This document shows positions 8,452-16,900 of a stretch of 64,000 nt of DNA, in pieces. The DNA lies in contig NZ_JAACFS010000001.1 of assembly GCF_029051645.1 (NCBI RefSeq), positions 682,001 to 746,000 on the forward strand, read 5' to 3'. Source of the stretch: Bradyrhizobium sp. CSA112 (GTDB taxonomy: Bacteria; Pseudomonadota; Alphaproteobacteria; Rhizobiales; Xanthobacteraceae). The notes under the pieces are model-generated. The model was not told the DNA's origin. It saw nothing but the letters and a program-made list of their open reading frames with translations, and ran no database searches. Within the stretch, counting starts at the first letter, position 1. Each line of letters begins with the position of its first letter. Made by a program: the position numbers and the translations under genes.

Positions 8452-9402
8452 ATGACCCCCGAGCCGATCTTCGATCTCGCCCATCTCGGCCACATGGAAT
8501 TGCTGACGCCGAAGCCGGACGAAAGCCTGAAATTCTTCGTCGACGTCATGGGCATGACCGTCAGCGGACAAAAAGGCGAGTCGGTCTATCTGCGCGGCTG
8601 GGACGATTACGAGCGCTATTCGCTCAAGCTGACGGCCTCGAAGACCTCAGGCATGGAGCACATGGCGTTACGCGCCCGCAGCCCGCAGGCGCTGGAGCGC
8701 CGCGTTGCCGCGCTGAAGGGCTCCGGCTTCGACATAGGCTGGGTCGACGGCGACATGGGGCAGGGGCCGGCGTTCCGCTGTCGCGATCCCGATGGTCACA
8801 TCGTTGAGCTCTATTACGAGACCGAGTGGTATCAGCCACCGCCGGAATTGAAGCCCGCACTGAAGAACCAGGCGCAGCGATTTCCGGCGCGCGGCGTCAA
8901 TGTCCGCCGGCTCGATCATCTCAATTGCCTCGCGGTCGACATCAAGGCGAACCGTCTCTTCTTCGAGAACTATCTCGGCCTGCGCACCACCGAGCAGATC
9001 ATGCTCAACGACGGCACGGAAGCTGCGATGTGGATGACGATGTCGAACAAGAGCTACGACTTCGCCTATACCCGCGATCATTACGGCAAGGCGGGCCGCT
9101 TCCACCACGTCACCTACGCGCTCGACAGCCGCGAGGAAATCCTGCGCGCCGCCGATATCTTTCTCGAAAACGGCGTCTACATCGAGACCGGCCCGCACAA
9201 GCACGCGATCCAGCAGACCTTCTTCCTTTATGTATGGGAGCCCGGCGGCAACCGTGTCGAGGTCGCGAACGCCGGCGCCCGCCTGATCCTCGCGCCCGAT
9301 TGGAAACCGATCGTCTGGACCGAGGAAGAGCGCAAGAAAGGCCAGGCCTGGGGGCTGAAGACGATCGAGTCGTTTCACACCCACGGCACGCCGCCGGTGT
9401 AG
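8452..9402 (+). CDS. Extradiol (catechol 2,3-) dioxygenase, VOC family
   Basis: 316 residues with two paired VOC modules. Candidate metal ligands in the C-terminal module are His in RRLDHLNC, His in FHHVTY and Glu in NRVEVAN, the 2-His-1-Glu set of type I extradiol dioxygenases. The length matches catechol 2,3-dioxygenase. It would open a catecholic ring using Fe(II) and oxygen. Its place beside LigI, GalB and LigK homologues suggests a role in the same pathway, though the classical protocatechuate 4,5-dioxygenase is a different (LigAB) fold. ATG 8452 follows AGGAG. Confidence 0.85.
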   Translation: MTPEPIFDLAHLGHMELLTPKPDESLKFFVDVMGMTVSGQKGESVYLRGWDDYERYSLKLTASKTSGMEHMALRARSPQALERRVAALKGSGFDIGWVDGDMGQGPAFRCRDPDGHIVELYYETEWYQPPPELKPALKNQAQRFPARGVNVRRLDHLNCLAVDIKANRLFFENYLGLRTTEQIMLNDGTEAAMWMTMSNKSYDFAYTRDHYGKAGRFHHVTYALDSREEILRAADIFLENGVYIETGPHKHAIQQTFFLYVWEPGGNRVEVANAGARLILAPDWKPIVWTEEERKKGQAWGLKTIESFHTHGTPPV

Positions 9403-9494
9403 GGGCACGTCGCTCTGGCGCTCCATGGCCCTTGCGTCGCCGCTGTTGCGCACCATCTTGATGCGAACGCGCGCATGACATCGTAGGGTAAGTT

Positions 9495-10703
9495 ATGGCA
9501 GAGCTTGTGGATTTCACCAGCGAGGCCTTTTTTCGCGATCCCAGGGCGGGCGTGGCCCTGCTGCGGTCATCCGGGCCTGTCGTCGCGACGAAGTTTCCGA
9601 TTATCGGCCGGGTCTGGGTCACCACGACCTTTGAGGCGGCCGCGCGCGTGCTGAAGGACAGCACGGTGTTCACGCTGCGCAAGGAGGGCGGGGCGCTCGG
9701 CAGCGTGCCGTGGTGGATGCCGAGACTGATCGGGACGCTGGCCAACAACATGCTGACGATGGACGAACCGGACCACACCCGGCTGCGCAATATCGTCGAT
9801 GAGGCGTTTCGCCGCCGCGCGGTGCTCGACATGGAGCCGCACATCCGCGCCATCGCCGATCGCCTCGCCGATGAATTGTTCGCCGATGGCAGCCCTGCCG
9901 ACCTGGTGCAGCTTTACGCGCGGATGCTGCCGCTTGCGGTAATTTGCGAGTTGCTGGGCCTGCCGCCGGCGGATCGGCCGAAGTTTATGGCCTGGGCCAA
10001 TTCGATGGCGCACCTCACCAATGCACTCGGCTTTCTGTGGCTGATCGGCGGCCTCATCAAGATGCGGCGCTATCTGAAAGAGCGCTTGCGGCTGACCCGC
10101 GAACAGGGCGGCGAAGGATTGATCGCCGAACTGGTGCGCGTCGAGAAGGAAGGCGGGCGCATCACGGCGGACGAGATGGTGTCGATGGTGTTTCTGCTGC
10201 TCGGCGCCGGCTCGGAGACCACGACGCATCTGATCAGCGGATCGGTTTTCGAATTGCTGAAGGATCCGGATCGCCGCGATTGGCTCATGGCGGACTGGGG
10301 CCGCGCAGGGCTGGCGGTCGAAGAATTCCTGCGCTTCGTCTCGCCGGTGCAATTCTCAAAGCCGCGCTACGTGCGCCAGGATGTCGATCTCGAGGGCGTG
10401 AAACTGAAGAAGGGCGATCGGGTCATGGCGATGATTGTCGCCGCCAATCTGGACCCGCAGGCTAACGAGTGTCCCGAACGCCTCGATCTCGAGCGGCGGC
10501 CGAACCGGCATCTGGCGTTCGGGACGGGAATTCATTTCTGCCTCGGCCATCAGCTCGCGCGGATCGAAGGAATTTGCGCACTGCAGGCCCTGTTCACGCG
10601 CTGGCCGCGGCTGAAGCTGGCGGTTGAGCCGTCACAAATTCATTGGCGGAGACGGCCCGGCATTCGCATGATTGCGGAGTTGCCGGTGGTGGCGGGCGGG
10701 TGA
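9495..10703 (+). CDS. Cytochrome P450
   Basis: 402 residues, typical of soluble bacterial P450s. The I-helix shows GAGSETTTH, the K-helix EEFLR (ExxR), and the heme loop FGTGIHFCLGHQ with the axial cysteine near residue 355. No ferredoxin or reductase gene is adjacent. Possible substrates include a methoxylated or alkylated aromatic feeding the catabolic cluster, but this is inference. It lies 92 bp after the dioxygenase on the same strand. Confidence 0.93.
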   Translation: MAELVDFTSEAFFRDPRAGVALLRSSGPVVATKFPIIGRVWVTTTFEAAARVLKDSTVFTLRKEGGALGSVPWWMPRLIGTLANNMLTMDEPDHTRLRNIVDEAFRRRAVLDMEPHIRAIADRLADELFADGSPADLVQLYARMLPLAVICELLGLPPADRPKFMAWANSMAHLTNALGFLWLIGGLIKMRRYLKERLRLTREQGGEGLIAELVRVEKEGGRITADEMVSMVFLLLGAGSETTTHLISGSVFELLKDPDRRDWLMADWGRAGLAVEEFLRFVSPVQFSKPRYVRQDVDLEGVKLKKGDRVMAMIVAANLDPQANECPERLDLERRPNRHLAFGTGIHFCLGHQLARIEGICALQALFTRWPRLKLAVEPSQIHWRRRPGIRMIAELPVVAGG

Positions 10704-11001
10704 TGCGCGCGCCGTCGAGCACTGCGGTTCGAGATCGGAAAATCTGCTCCCGTCACATGCGCACCGACTCGTTACTGAAGGTAGGTCATCCGCTTGCCTC
10801 AGGCATGCGGTCCAGACGGCGCGTCTAAGTCATCGCGAACTTCCAGCATGGCTGCGCATGGTAGATGCCAGCAGGTGATCGCGGGGAAGGACGCCAAGGG
10901 GAAGGTTCCGCAATGGGCTAGCTGGTCGGCGCCCGCCGGCAGACGAAATGCCGCCAAATAGCAATGCTTTCGTCGCTCGATCTCGATAATTGAGGTCCGC
11001 T
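10704..11001. other. Non-coding gap
   Basis: Nearly 300 bp between the P450 and channel genes. Short frames here lack ribosome sites and protein-like composition. I see no repeat or clear promoter. Confidence 0.5.
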
Positions 11002-12219
11002 ATGAGTTCGTTCGAGGAATCTCCTGCAGTCTCGCACTGCGATGCATCTGACCGGCTGGATATCGCTCAAGAATCCGTTAGACGTTTTGAGCGGCGAGAT
11101 CGGGCCTCGCAAGGCGAGCCAGCGATCTCGTCACTTCGACCGGTCCTGCTATGCCTTCTGTTGCTGGCGGTGCTTGCACTCGGCTGCGGCGCGGTTCGAG
11201 CCCAAGGCACAACCCCTGACAGAGAGTTGGTAGTGGCGACCAAGGAAGCGCCGCCCTTCGCGATGAAGCAGCCGGACGGGAATTGGAGCGGTATCAGCAT
11301 CGAACTCTGGAGAAGGATCGCTGCTGGAACGCAGCTACGCTTTCGCCTGGTCGAGACCCAGAACGTGCAGGATCTGCTGGATGAAATCGCGAAGGGCACC
11401 CTCGACGCTGGTGTCGCAGCGGTAACTGTGACCGCTGCGCGCGCACGCAGCGTCGATTTTACCCAACCCTTCTACAACACCGGACTCGGGATTGCGGTGC
11501 CGATCCATGAAAGTGCCTGGGTGTCGATCGGGAGGGCGCTTCTTTCCTTCGGGTTCTTCCAGGCCGTCACGGTACTGCTTTGTTTTGCGATGGCGGTCGG
11601 CTTCCTTATTTGGCTGTTGGAACGCCGGAAAACGGAACATTTCGGCGGGGGAGCCAAGGGGCTCGGCTCCAGCTTTTGGTGGTCGACCATTGCCATGACA
11701 CAGGCAGGCGCCGCCCAGAATGCGCCAGCAACGCTTCCAGGGCGGATCGTCGCAACCGGGTGGATGATCGCTTCCGTTATCGCCATAGCCGTGTTCACCG
11801 CAGGCATCACCTCCACGCTCACGCGCCGAGGGCTCGAAGGCGCCGTTCACGGTTTCAACGACCTGCGATCCGTGCGCGTCGGCGCCGTCGCCAACTCTGC
11901 GACGACCGACTACCTCACTCGTCAGCAGCTTTCCTTTCGAGCGTTTCCAGACCTTCAAAGCGGCCTATCTGCATTGAGCCGTGGCACGGTCGATGCCTTC
12001 GTCCATGACAAGCCGCTTCTGACCTGGGTCGCGCGGAAAGACTTCTCGGCCTCGGTTCGTATTGTTGACACCAGCTTCAGCAGCGAGAGCTATGCGATCG
12101 TGCTGCCGAAAGGCAGCACATTGCGGCCCATGCTCGATCTCGCCGTGCTCGATCAGATCGAAAGCGATTGGTGGCGACAGACGCTATTCCAAACCCTTGG
12201 AAATGCGCGATCTCCCTAA
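11002..12219 (+). CDS. Glutamate-receptor-like ion channel (GluR0 architecture) with altered pore filter
   Basis: 405 residues. After an N-terminal membrane segment (signal or anchor, about 48-66) comes a split solute-binding domain. Its first lobe (ELVVATKEAPPFAMK to FYNTGLGIAV) is followed by a membrane helix, a re-entrant pore stretch (SSFWWSTIAMTQAG), a second helix (MIASVIAIAVFTAGITSTLT) and the second lobe. This is the order of prokaryotic ionotropic glutamate receptors. In potassium-selective relatives the filter reads TTVGYGD; here the aligned residues are TQAGAAQ. The APATLPGR that follows the pore is conserved in type. Ligand and ion are unknown. ATG 11002 has GAGG upstream. Confidence 0.8.
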   Translation: MSSFEESPAVSHCDASDRLDIAQESVRRFERRDRASQGEPAISSLRPVLLCLLLLAVLALGCGAVRAQGTTPDRELVVATKEAPPFAMKQPDGNWSGISIELWRRIAAGTQLRFRLVETQNVQDLLDEIAKGTLDAGVAAVTVTAARARSVDFTQPFYNTGLGIAVPIHESAWVSIGRALLSFGFFQAVTVLLCFAMAVGFLIWLLERRKTEHFGGGAKGLGSSFWWSTIAMTQAGAAQNAPATLPGRIVATGWMIASVIAIAVFTAGITSTLTRRGLEGAVHGFNDLRSVRVGAVANSATTDYLTRQQLSFRAFPDLQSGLSALSRGTVDAFVHDKPLLTWVARKDFSASVRIVDTSFSSESYAIVLPKGSTLRPMLDLAVLDQIESDWWRQTLFQTLGNARSP

Positions 12220-12437
12220 GGTGTCCAGTTGCGACCCCATCGGCTTTTTGTGGTCTCTCAACTTCCGCGGGGGCTTTATCCGACCGGAACAGTCGCACGC
12301 ATGAAGGGTCGTTGAGGCTGCCTCACCGGCGAGATAGGCGAGCGTGGTCCACGAATGGGGTCCACGATCAACTCGACGGTCCATCGTCTGCGGCGAAAAG
12401 CCCGTTCGGATCTAATCGTTGGTGGAATTGCCGAGTG

Positions 12438-12454
12438 TGGCTGGGGAACTAGGA
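12438..12454 (+). repeat. attL: 17-bp direct repeat of the tRNA-Gln 3' end
   Basis: TGGCTGGGGAACTAGGA is identical to 30795-30811, which is the complement of the last 17 bases of the tRNA-Gln gene including CCA. The integrase starts 94 bp inside. This marks the left end of an 18.4 kb integrated element. Confidence 0.88.
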
Positions 12455-12517
12455 CCCCCGTCAATCAAACCAAAAAGCCCAATAACTGCTTGTTTATAGC
12501 CATTCCTGAGGATAAGT

Positions 12518-12538
12518 CTAGGTGGTTTTCCTAGGTGG
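12518..12538 (+). promoter_or_regulatory. Putative integrase arm sites, left pair
   Basis: CTAGGTGG occurs at 12518-12525 and 12531-12538, 64 bp inside attL. The same octamer appears twice inside the right end (30723 and 30786), all in one orientation. Paired short repeats inside both ends resemble arm-type binding sites of lambda-like integrases. This is inference. Confidence 0.45.
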
Positions 12539-12547
12539 ATTTGATCT

Positions 12548-13933
12548 GTGGACACGCGATATCTCGTCAGGCAGTACAACACGTATTCTGTTGTGGTGGA
12601 GATACCAAAACGTCTCCAAGCCAAGGCAGGCCAGAAACGCTTCAAGGTGTCCCTCAGGACCGGCAATCTAGCTGAGGCCAACCGCCTAAAGCACAGCTAC
12701 GTGGCCGAATTCATGCGCCGCATCGATGCTCTGGCGAGGTCCTTCGACCCTAAAGCCGAAGTGCTGAAGGATGCAAAGGAATGGCGGGCGGAACTGGAAA
12801 CGGCCAGCAAGGCTGAGGATGAATACGGCGCTTCGATCTACGGCGAACTCCTCGATAAGGTGAAGGAACTGTCACGCCAATTAGCCGAGAAGGATGAGGC
12901 GCTGGCTGATGCGTTCCACCAGACCGCCACGGGCGAGGGGACGCTGCTGAAGGACCTCTACCCGACTTGGATAGCGGAAAGCACAGAGACTGGCCAAACG
13001 AAGTCTCAGCACGGTAGTACGACGCGGCGGTACATCGCGTGGGCTGGCGAGTTTGTGACGATTGAGGAGACAGACCGCAAGAAGGCGGGTGAGTACGTCA
13101 GCGAGCTTATCGCGAAGTCGGGCCTCGCTCGGCGCACCATCAAGCGCCATCTGTCATCGCTATCGTCACTCTGGCAATGGCTGGAGAGCAAGGCGCATGC
13201 GAAGCCTGACAGCAACCCGTGGCTCCGCCACAAGCTCGGTAAGCAGGCTAAGGGCAAACCCAGGTATCGGAAAGCCCTAGAGGAAGACGCGCTGCTGAGG
13301 CTTCTCGAAGGGCGTTACAGTACCGACCGTTACGCTCAGGTGCTTCACGACATGCTTCGCCTCGCCTTGCTGCAAGGAGGTCGTCTGGATGAGCTTTGCG
13401 CCATGAAGCGTTCTGAAGTCCACAAGCGCGCCGATGGCTATTGGCTGGAGATCACCAGCGGCAAGACCAATGCGGCAGTTCGGGAGATACCGGCTCATCC
13501 TCTCGCGGTACCGATCATCGAGCGGCGGCTAAAGGACAAAGACGCGTTCTTGTTCAAGGGACTGGTGCCGGGCGGCCCGGATGACAAGCGCTCGTGGTAT
13601 GTCAGCAAGGCGTATGGGCGCTTCCGCAACGGCAAGGAGGTGGACGTGAAAGGGAAGGGGCGAGATTTCCACGCTCTGCGGAACACGTTCATAAGCTACA
13701 TGGAGGGCCTGAAGGTCGCGGAGAGCACCGTCAAGCTACTCGTGGGCCATGAGCGCGGCAGTATGACATACGGTCACTACTCGCAGGGAGAGCGTGTGGA
13801 CCTTCGCGAGGCTATGGAAATGCTGGAATACGGGCCAAAGGTCATGGGGGCTATCAAGTTGGACCATCAGCGTCGAAGCCGTCCTCAGCAGCGCCGAACG
13901 CCGCAGAGGCGTCGAAGCCCTCAGCCAGCTTGA
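12548..13933 (+). CDS. Tyrosine-recombinase integrase of the island
   Basis: 461 residues. The N-terminal region (DTRYLVRQYNTYSVVVEIPK) is an arm-binding-like domain, then a SAM-like core-binding domain around 130-230. The catalytic domain has Arg in LLQGGRLDEL, Lys in TSGKTNA, HALRNTF, GHERG and the Tyr nucleophile in YGHYS near residue 415. The full R-K-H-R-H-Y set is present, so it should be active. It starts with GTG 94 bp from attL. Its last 80 bp overlap the 3' end of the convergent ssDNA-binding-like gene. Confidence 0.92.
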   Translation: MDTRYLVRQYNTYSVVVEIPKRLQAKAGQKRFKVSLRTGNLAEANRLKHSYVAEFMRRIDALARSFDPKAEVLKDAKEWRAELETASKAEDEYGASIYGELLDKVKELSRQLAEKDEALADAFHQTATGEGTLLKDLYPTWIAESTETGQTKSQHGSTTRRYIAWAGEFVTIEETDRKKAGEYVSELIAKSGLARRTIKRHLSSLSSLWQWLESKAHAKPDSNPWLRHKLGKQAKGKPRYRKALEEDALLRLLEGRYSTDRYAQVLHDMLRLALLQGGRLDELCAMKRSEVHKRADGYWLEITSGKTNAAVREIPAHPLAVPIIERRLKDKDAFLFKGLVPGGPDDKRSWYVSKAYGRFRNGKEVDVKGKGRDFHALRNTFISYMEGLKVAESTVKLLVGHERGSMTYGHYSQGERVDLREAMEMLEYGPKVMGAIKLDHQRRSRPQQRRTPQRRRSPQPA

Positions 13934-14354
13934 CAACGCGCACAGCGTCCGGCCACAGCGACACACCGCACATGGCACCCTTTTCCCACGCTGCAATGAC
14001 GCCAACGATACGGATGAGGGAGCCTCCACGGATGCGTGTTCCAGCTTTTAGGGGCTTGCCTTTGCTGTCCGTAAGCTCCGGTTTCTTCCTTGGGGATTTG
14101 AAGTTGAACGCGATGGCGCCTTCCTTCGTCTCCTTCCACGGCAGACGGAGGTTCTTCTTCCTGCCGAAGTACTGTTGAGCGACAGCTAGAATGTCTCCTT
14201 GGAGCTTCTGAGTGTAAGCCTCTGAGGCAGTCGCTTCGGTTTTGTACTTTCCGTCCGCGTATTCGCCCATCGTGTCCGGCTCCGACAGTTTCGGCGCGCG
14301 CGCGGCCATGACCTCAGTAACGAACGTGACGTACTGGTATTTCTTGTCAGCCAT
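13854..14354 (-). CDS. Putative phage-type single-stranded DNA-binding protein
   Basis: 166 residues starting at MADKKYQYV with GGAGGAG six bases upstream. The body is basic with beta-rich blocks (GAIAFNFKSP, KAGTRIRGGSLIRIVG), and the last 20 residues are acidic and hydrophobic (EGFDASAAFGAAEDGFDAD), the layout of T7 gp2.5-like ssDNA-binding proteins. That assignment rests on composition and layout rather than a decisive motif. The gene is convergent with, and overlaps by 80 bp, the integrase. Confidence 0.55.
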   Translation of the reverse strand: MADKKYQYVTFVTEVMAARAPKLSEPDTMGEYADGKYKTEATASEAYTQKLQGDILAVAQQYFGRKKNLRLPWKETKEGAIAFNFKSPRKKPELTDSKGKPLKAGTRIRGGSLIRIVGVIAAWEKGAMCGVSLWPDAVRVVKLAEGFDASAAFGAAEDGFDADGPT

Positions 14355-14447
14355 CGGCTCCTCCACAGCCAAATGTGTGGCACAGTGAGGAGGGCCTGCC
14401 TAATGTCGGTTATTGTAGTTAGTCGGCAGGATTTCTTGCGGGGGGAT

Positions 14448-14897
14448 TTATCGTACCTTCGAGCGCAAGAAGCGCAGGGCTTCGGTGACGACGCGGAGAA
14501 GGTTGTGACCGTCCACCACGACTGCCCCTGTCATATCTCCCGCCATCGTAATGCCTGCCATCGCTCTGCCTGCCATTGCGGGCGGGCGCTCGTAGACTTC
14601 GGCTGCTTCGAGCCCTCTCACGCTGGTGGTTTTGACGTGCTTGAAGGCGTTGGCAGCCTCGCTCGCCAAACGGAATTGCTCGTTTTCTTCCTTGAACTGC
14701 TTTCGGAGCCCCGCGCGCCTGCGGTGATGTTCTTTTCCGTCCCAATGCACGCGGTTTCTCGGAAACGCCAAATAGTCAACGGAGTGATCGATTGCCACGC
14801 AAGCTAGGAAGCCAACCCTCACGCTTGAGGGCTTTAGGCGGAAATCGTCCACGGTTGGCTCAACGATTTCGATGAGGTAGCGTTCAAAGTCTTCCAT
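14448..14897 (-). CDS. Conserved hypothetical protein, third gene of HEPN-like operon
   Basis: 149 residues from MEDFERYLIEIV. The mostly helical N-terminal part has FLACVAIDHSVDYLAF and, later, FRLASEAANAFKHVKT, a pattern seen in many rhizobial hypothetical proteins. A short alanine-glycine-methionine repeat (MAGRAMAGITMAG, residues about 108-120), encoded by a tandem CCTGCCATNG run, separates it from a C-terminal segment (LLRVVTEALRFLR). It lies 31 bp after the HEPN-like gene on the same strand. The function is not known to me. A longer frame upstream would overlap that gene. Confidence 0.6.
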   Translation of the reverse strand: MEDFERYLIEIVEPTVDDFRLKPSSVRVGFLACVAIDHSVDYLAFPRNRVHWDGKEHHRRRAGLRKQFKEENEQFRLASEAANAFKHVKTTSVRGLEAAEVYERPPAMAGRAMAGITMAGDMTGAVVVDGHNLLRVVTEALRFLRSKVR

Positions 14898-14928
14898 TGC
14901 GCACTCGATTTCGATGTGGAATTGGGCC

Positions 14929-15426
14929 TTATTCCGGAAACCGCCATGACCCATCGAGCGGAAAATCCCAGCGACCGCCAACTGCTTTTCCTCTTGCGGC
15001 GCTGGCTCCGATGGCACCATCCACGGTGCGGTCGAGAGACGAAAACGCTGAGAAAATCGTGCGAAGGCTTTCGGTCTGGTAGGACGTCTCGCGTTTCATG
15101 TAGCGATAGTTCAGGCCTTTGTGATGCCTAGCTAACAGACCGACCAGCATGTCCGCTCCGCTGTCATGCAGTCCCTCCGATACGCAAAGCTCGCGAATCT
15201 TGAGCAGGTGGTGCCCTAAGTCCTTCAAATGGCGCTCACTGAAGCCCCTGTGAACGAGGTACGCTTTCAAATAAAGTTCGACGGCGAACCCGCAGAGCAT
15301 GTGAAACGCCATAAAGAACGTGGTGTCATCCGGCAGTTGCAGACGGTACGGATTAGCCATCATCGCATAGGCCGATTGAACGTAGCCCTTCGCTACGCTG
15401 TATGGCTCCTCGGGAGTGAGTGTCAC
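14929..15426 (-). CDS. HEPN-like helical protein, second gene of operon
   Basis: 165 residues, GTG start overlapping the previous stop (GTGA), so translation is probably coupled. The core AFHMLCGFAVELYLKAYLV followed about 15 residues later by GHHLLKIREL matches the helix pairs of HEPN-type proteins. RHLKDLGH has R-x6-H spacing, compatible with the HEPN nuclease motif but not proof. The upstream gene shows the same core. No signal or membrane segment is seen. Confidence 0.6.
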   Translation of the reverse strand: MTLTPEEPYSVAKGYVQSAYAMMANPYRLQLPDDTTFFMAFHMLCGFAVELYLKAYLVHRGFSERHLKDLGHHLLKIRELCVSEGLHDSGADMLVGLLARHHKGLNYRYMKRETSYQTESLRTIFSAFSSLDRTVDGAIGASAARGKAVGGRWDFPLDGSWRFPE

Positions 15427-15932
15427 GGCTGTGAGCCTTGCGGTCGGCTTGATCCAGCGCTCTTAGCAATTTCACGCTCAGTGACCCGGAGGACGGCAGC
15501 TATCCTTCGGAACATTCGGTTGCTCTCGATGCTGGCAGGATCAATAAGGATGTCATGGAGACCATCGTAGCGCAGGAGATGTTGAGAATAGAAGTTGTTT
15601 AAAGCTTGCACCTCTTGAGCGAGCTTTGGGCGCATCGGGTGCAGCCCAAATGCCTCAAGAGCTATCGCCACCACGCGATTTAGGTCATGCCCGTGTCGTC
15701 GCTGTTGCTTGATGTACTTTTCATAGTCCAAGAGAAGCAACAGGGCTTTCAGGATTATTTCGACGCCTTGGCAGAGAAGGTGGAGCACAACGTACCTGTC
15801 AGCGCCTGGCTGTTGCCCTAGCAAGACCGCTGCTCCGATGAAGCTCTTGCCACGTCGGTACAGGGCAAGCGCCATAAGTCGTTTGCCGTACTCCGTTGCG
15901 TTGTTCTTGGTGAACGTAACTGAGGCTTTCAT
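15423..15932 (-). CDS. HEPN-like helical protein, first gene of operon
   Basis: 169 residues from MKASVTFTKNN. The core LHLLCQGVEIILKALLLLL, then RRHGHDLNRVVAIAL, parallels the next gene's LCGFAVELYLKA and GHHL blocks, so the two look like divergent paralogues. A clean R-x4-6-H motif is not evident, so this copy could be non-catalytic. It heads a three-gene minus-strand operon, divergent from the serine recombinase. A longer frame exists to 16016 but lacks a better start. Confidence 0.6.
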   Translation of the reverse strand: MKASVTFTKNNATEYGKRLMALALYRRGKSFIGAAVLLGQQPGADRYVVLHLLCQGVEIILKALLLLLDYEKYIKQQRRHGHDLNRVVAIALEAFGLHPMRPKLAQEVQALNNFYSQHLLRYDGLHDILIDPASIESNRMFRRIAAVLRVTEREIAKSAGSSRPQGSQP

Positions 15933-16007
15933 TTTTGCTCTCAAGGTCGATTCGGGCCGCGAGCCATGCAAAACGGAATCCCTGCGATTCTCAATTGCTC
16001 GTTGCCA

Positions 16008-16023
16008 CCTGTACACAAAATGA
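16008..16023 (+). repeat. Island plus-strand repeat, copy 1
   Basis: CCTGTACACAAAATGA, 45 bp before the serine recombinase, matches the consensus CCTNTACACAAGAGGC found also at 17207, 17593, 18691 and 23658. It is the most divergent good copy. It may be a promoter or protein site. Confidence 0.4.
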
Positions 16024-16067
16024 TCTAACGTCCGTTACATCGAAATGTGTAAAGGAGTCTTTCGGGC

Positions 16068-16772
16068 ATGGCGCAGGGAAAATTCATCTCCTACCTCCGC
16101 GTCTCGACCGATAAGCAGGGTCGGAGTGGCCTTGGGATCGAAGCGCAGCGCGAGGCCGTTACGAGCTACCTCAACGGCGGTCGGTGGACCCTCGTGGCTG
16201 AGTACGTTGAGACCGAGAGCGGAAAGCGCGCTGATCGCCCCAAACTGGCCGCTGCGCTCTCCCACGCCAAAGCCATCGGCGCAAAGTTGGTCTTTGCCAA
16301 GCTGGACCGCCTCACCCGCAACGTGGACCTCCTACGCGCCCTCGTCGCCAGCGATGTTGACCTTGTATTCTGCGACCTCCCGAGCGTGCCTCCCGGCCCT
16401 ATGGGCAAGTTCCTGCTTACCCAGATGGCCGCCGTGGCGGAGTTGGAAGCTGGCCTGATCGGCGAGCGCACCAAGAAGGCTCTGGCAGCCGCCAAGGCGC
16501 GCGGTGTGAAGCTGGGCAACCCCAACGGTGCTCGTGCCCTTCGTGGAAAGCAGGCCGGCAACGCTGAGGCTGTCACCAAGATCAAGGAGAAGGCCGCACA
16601 GCGCGCAATGGGCCTTCAAGGCATCATAGAGGACATCAAGCGCGGAGGCATCACGAGCGTGCGTGCCATCGCTGAGGAGCTAAACCGGCAGGGGGTGCTC
16701 TCGCCTCGTGGTGGAGCTTGGCATCCAACAGCCGTAGCACGTCTCCTAAATCGCCTGCCACAGACAGCTTAG
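16068..16772 (+). CDS. Serine recombinase / resolvase
   Basis: 234 residues. The N-terminal resolvase domain has the nucleophile motif YLRVSTDKQ (Ser near residue 12), then AKLDRLTRN and LTQMAAVAELEAGLIGERTK, the helix E region. The C-terminal part (SVRAIAEELNRQGVLSPRGGAWHPTAVARLL) is a helix-turn-helix with the ending usual for this family. It would invert or resolve DNA at short sites. No target sites are evident nearby. It probably belongs to the island rather than driving its integration, which the tyrosine integrase fits. Confidence 0.92.
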   Translation: MAQGKFISYLRVSTDKQGRSGLGIEAQREAVTSYLNGGRWTLVAEYVETESGKRADRPKLAAALSHAKAIGAKLVFAKLDRLTRNVDLLRALVASDVDLVFCDLPSVPPGPMGKFLLTQMAAVAELEAGLIGERTKKALAAAKARGVKLGNPNGARALRGKQAGNAEAVTKIKEKAAQRAMGLQGIIEDIKRGGITSVRAIAEELNRQGVLSPRGGAWHPTAVARLLNRLPQTA

Positions 16773-16789
16773 CAGAGAGTGACATAACC

Positions 16790-16900
16790 ATGTTGATCCA
16801 GGCATCTACCGTCGCGCTCATCGTCTCAGTGCTCTTGGCCGACAACCGTATGGGGCTTATGAGTGTAGTTGCGCTCATCGCCGCGTTCTACATCTCATGA
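16790..16900 (+). CDS. Small membrane protein
   Basis: 36 residues with two hydrophobic stretches (TVALIVSVLLA and VVALIAAFYI). The start follows an AGAGAG stretch, 17 bp after the recombinase stop, and the stop overlaps the next ATG (ATGA). Coding status rests on hydrophobicity and coupling. Function unknown. Confidence 0.4.
   Translation: MLIQASTVALIVSVLLADNRMGLMSVVALIAAFYIS

Larger units (their letters stand above)
12220..12547. other. Gap holding the left island boundary
   Basis: Chromosomal DNA up to about 12437 shows no convincing gene. The island begins with the 17-bp repeat at 12438. Two CTAGGTGG octamers at 12518 and 12531 lie just before the integrase start. Confidence 0.6.

Noticed and set aside
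12438..12454. Second tRNA-Gln gene at the left end
   Set aside because: Only the last 17 bases match; no D-arm or anticodon arm precedes or follows.
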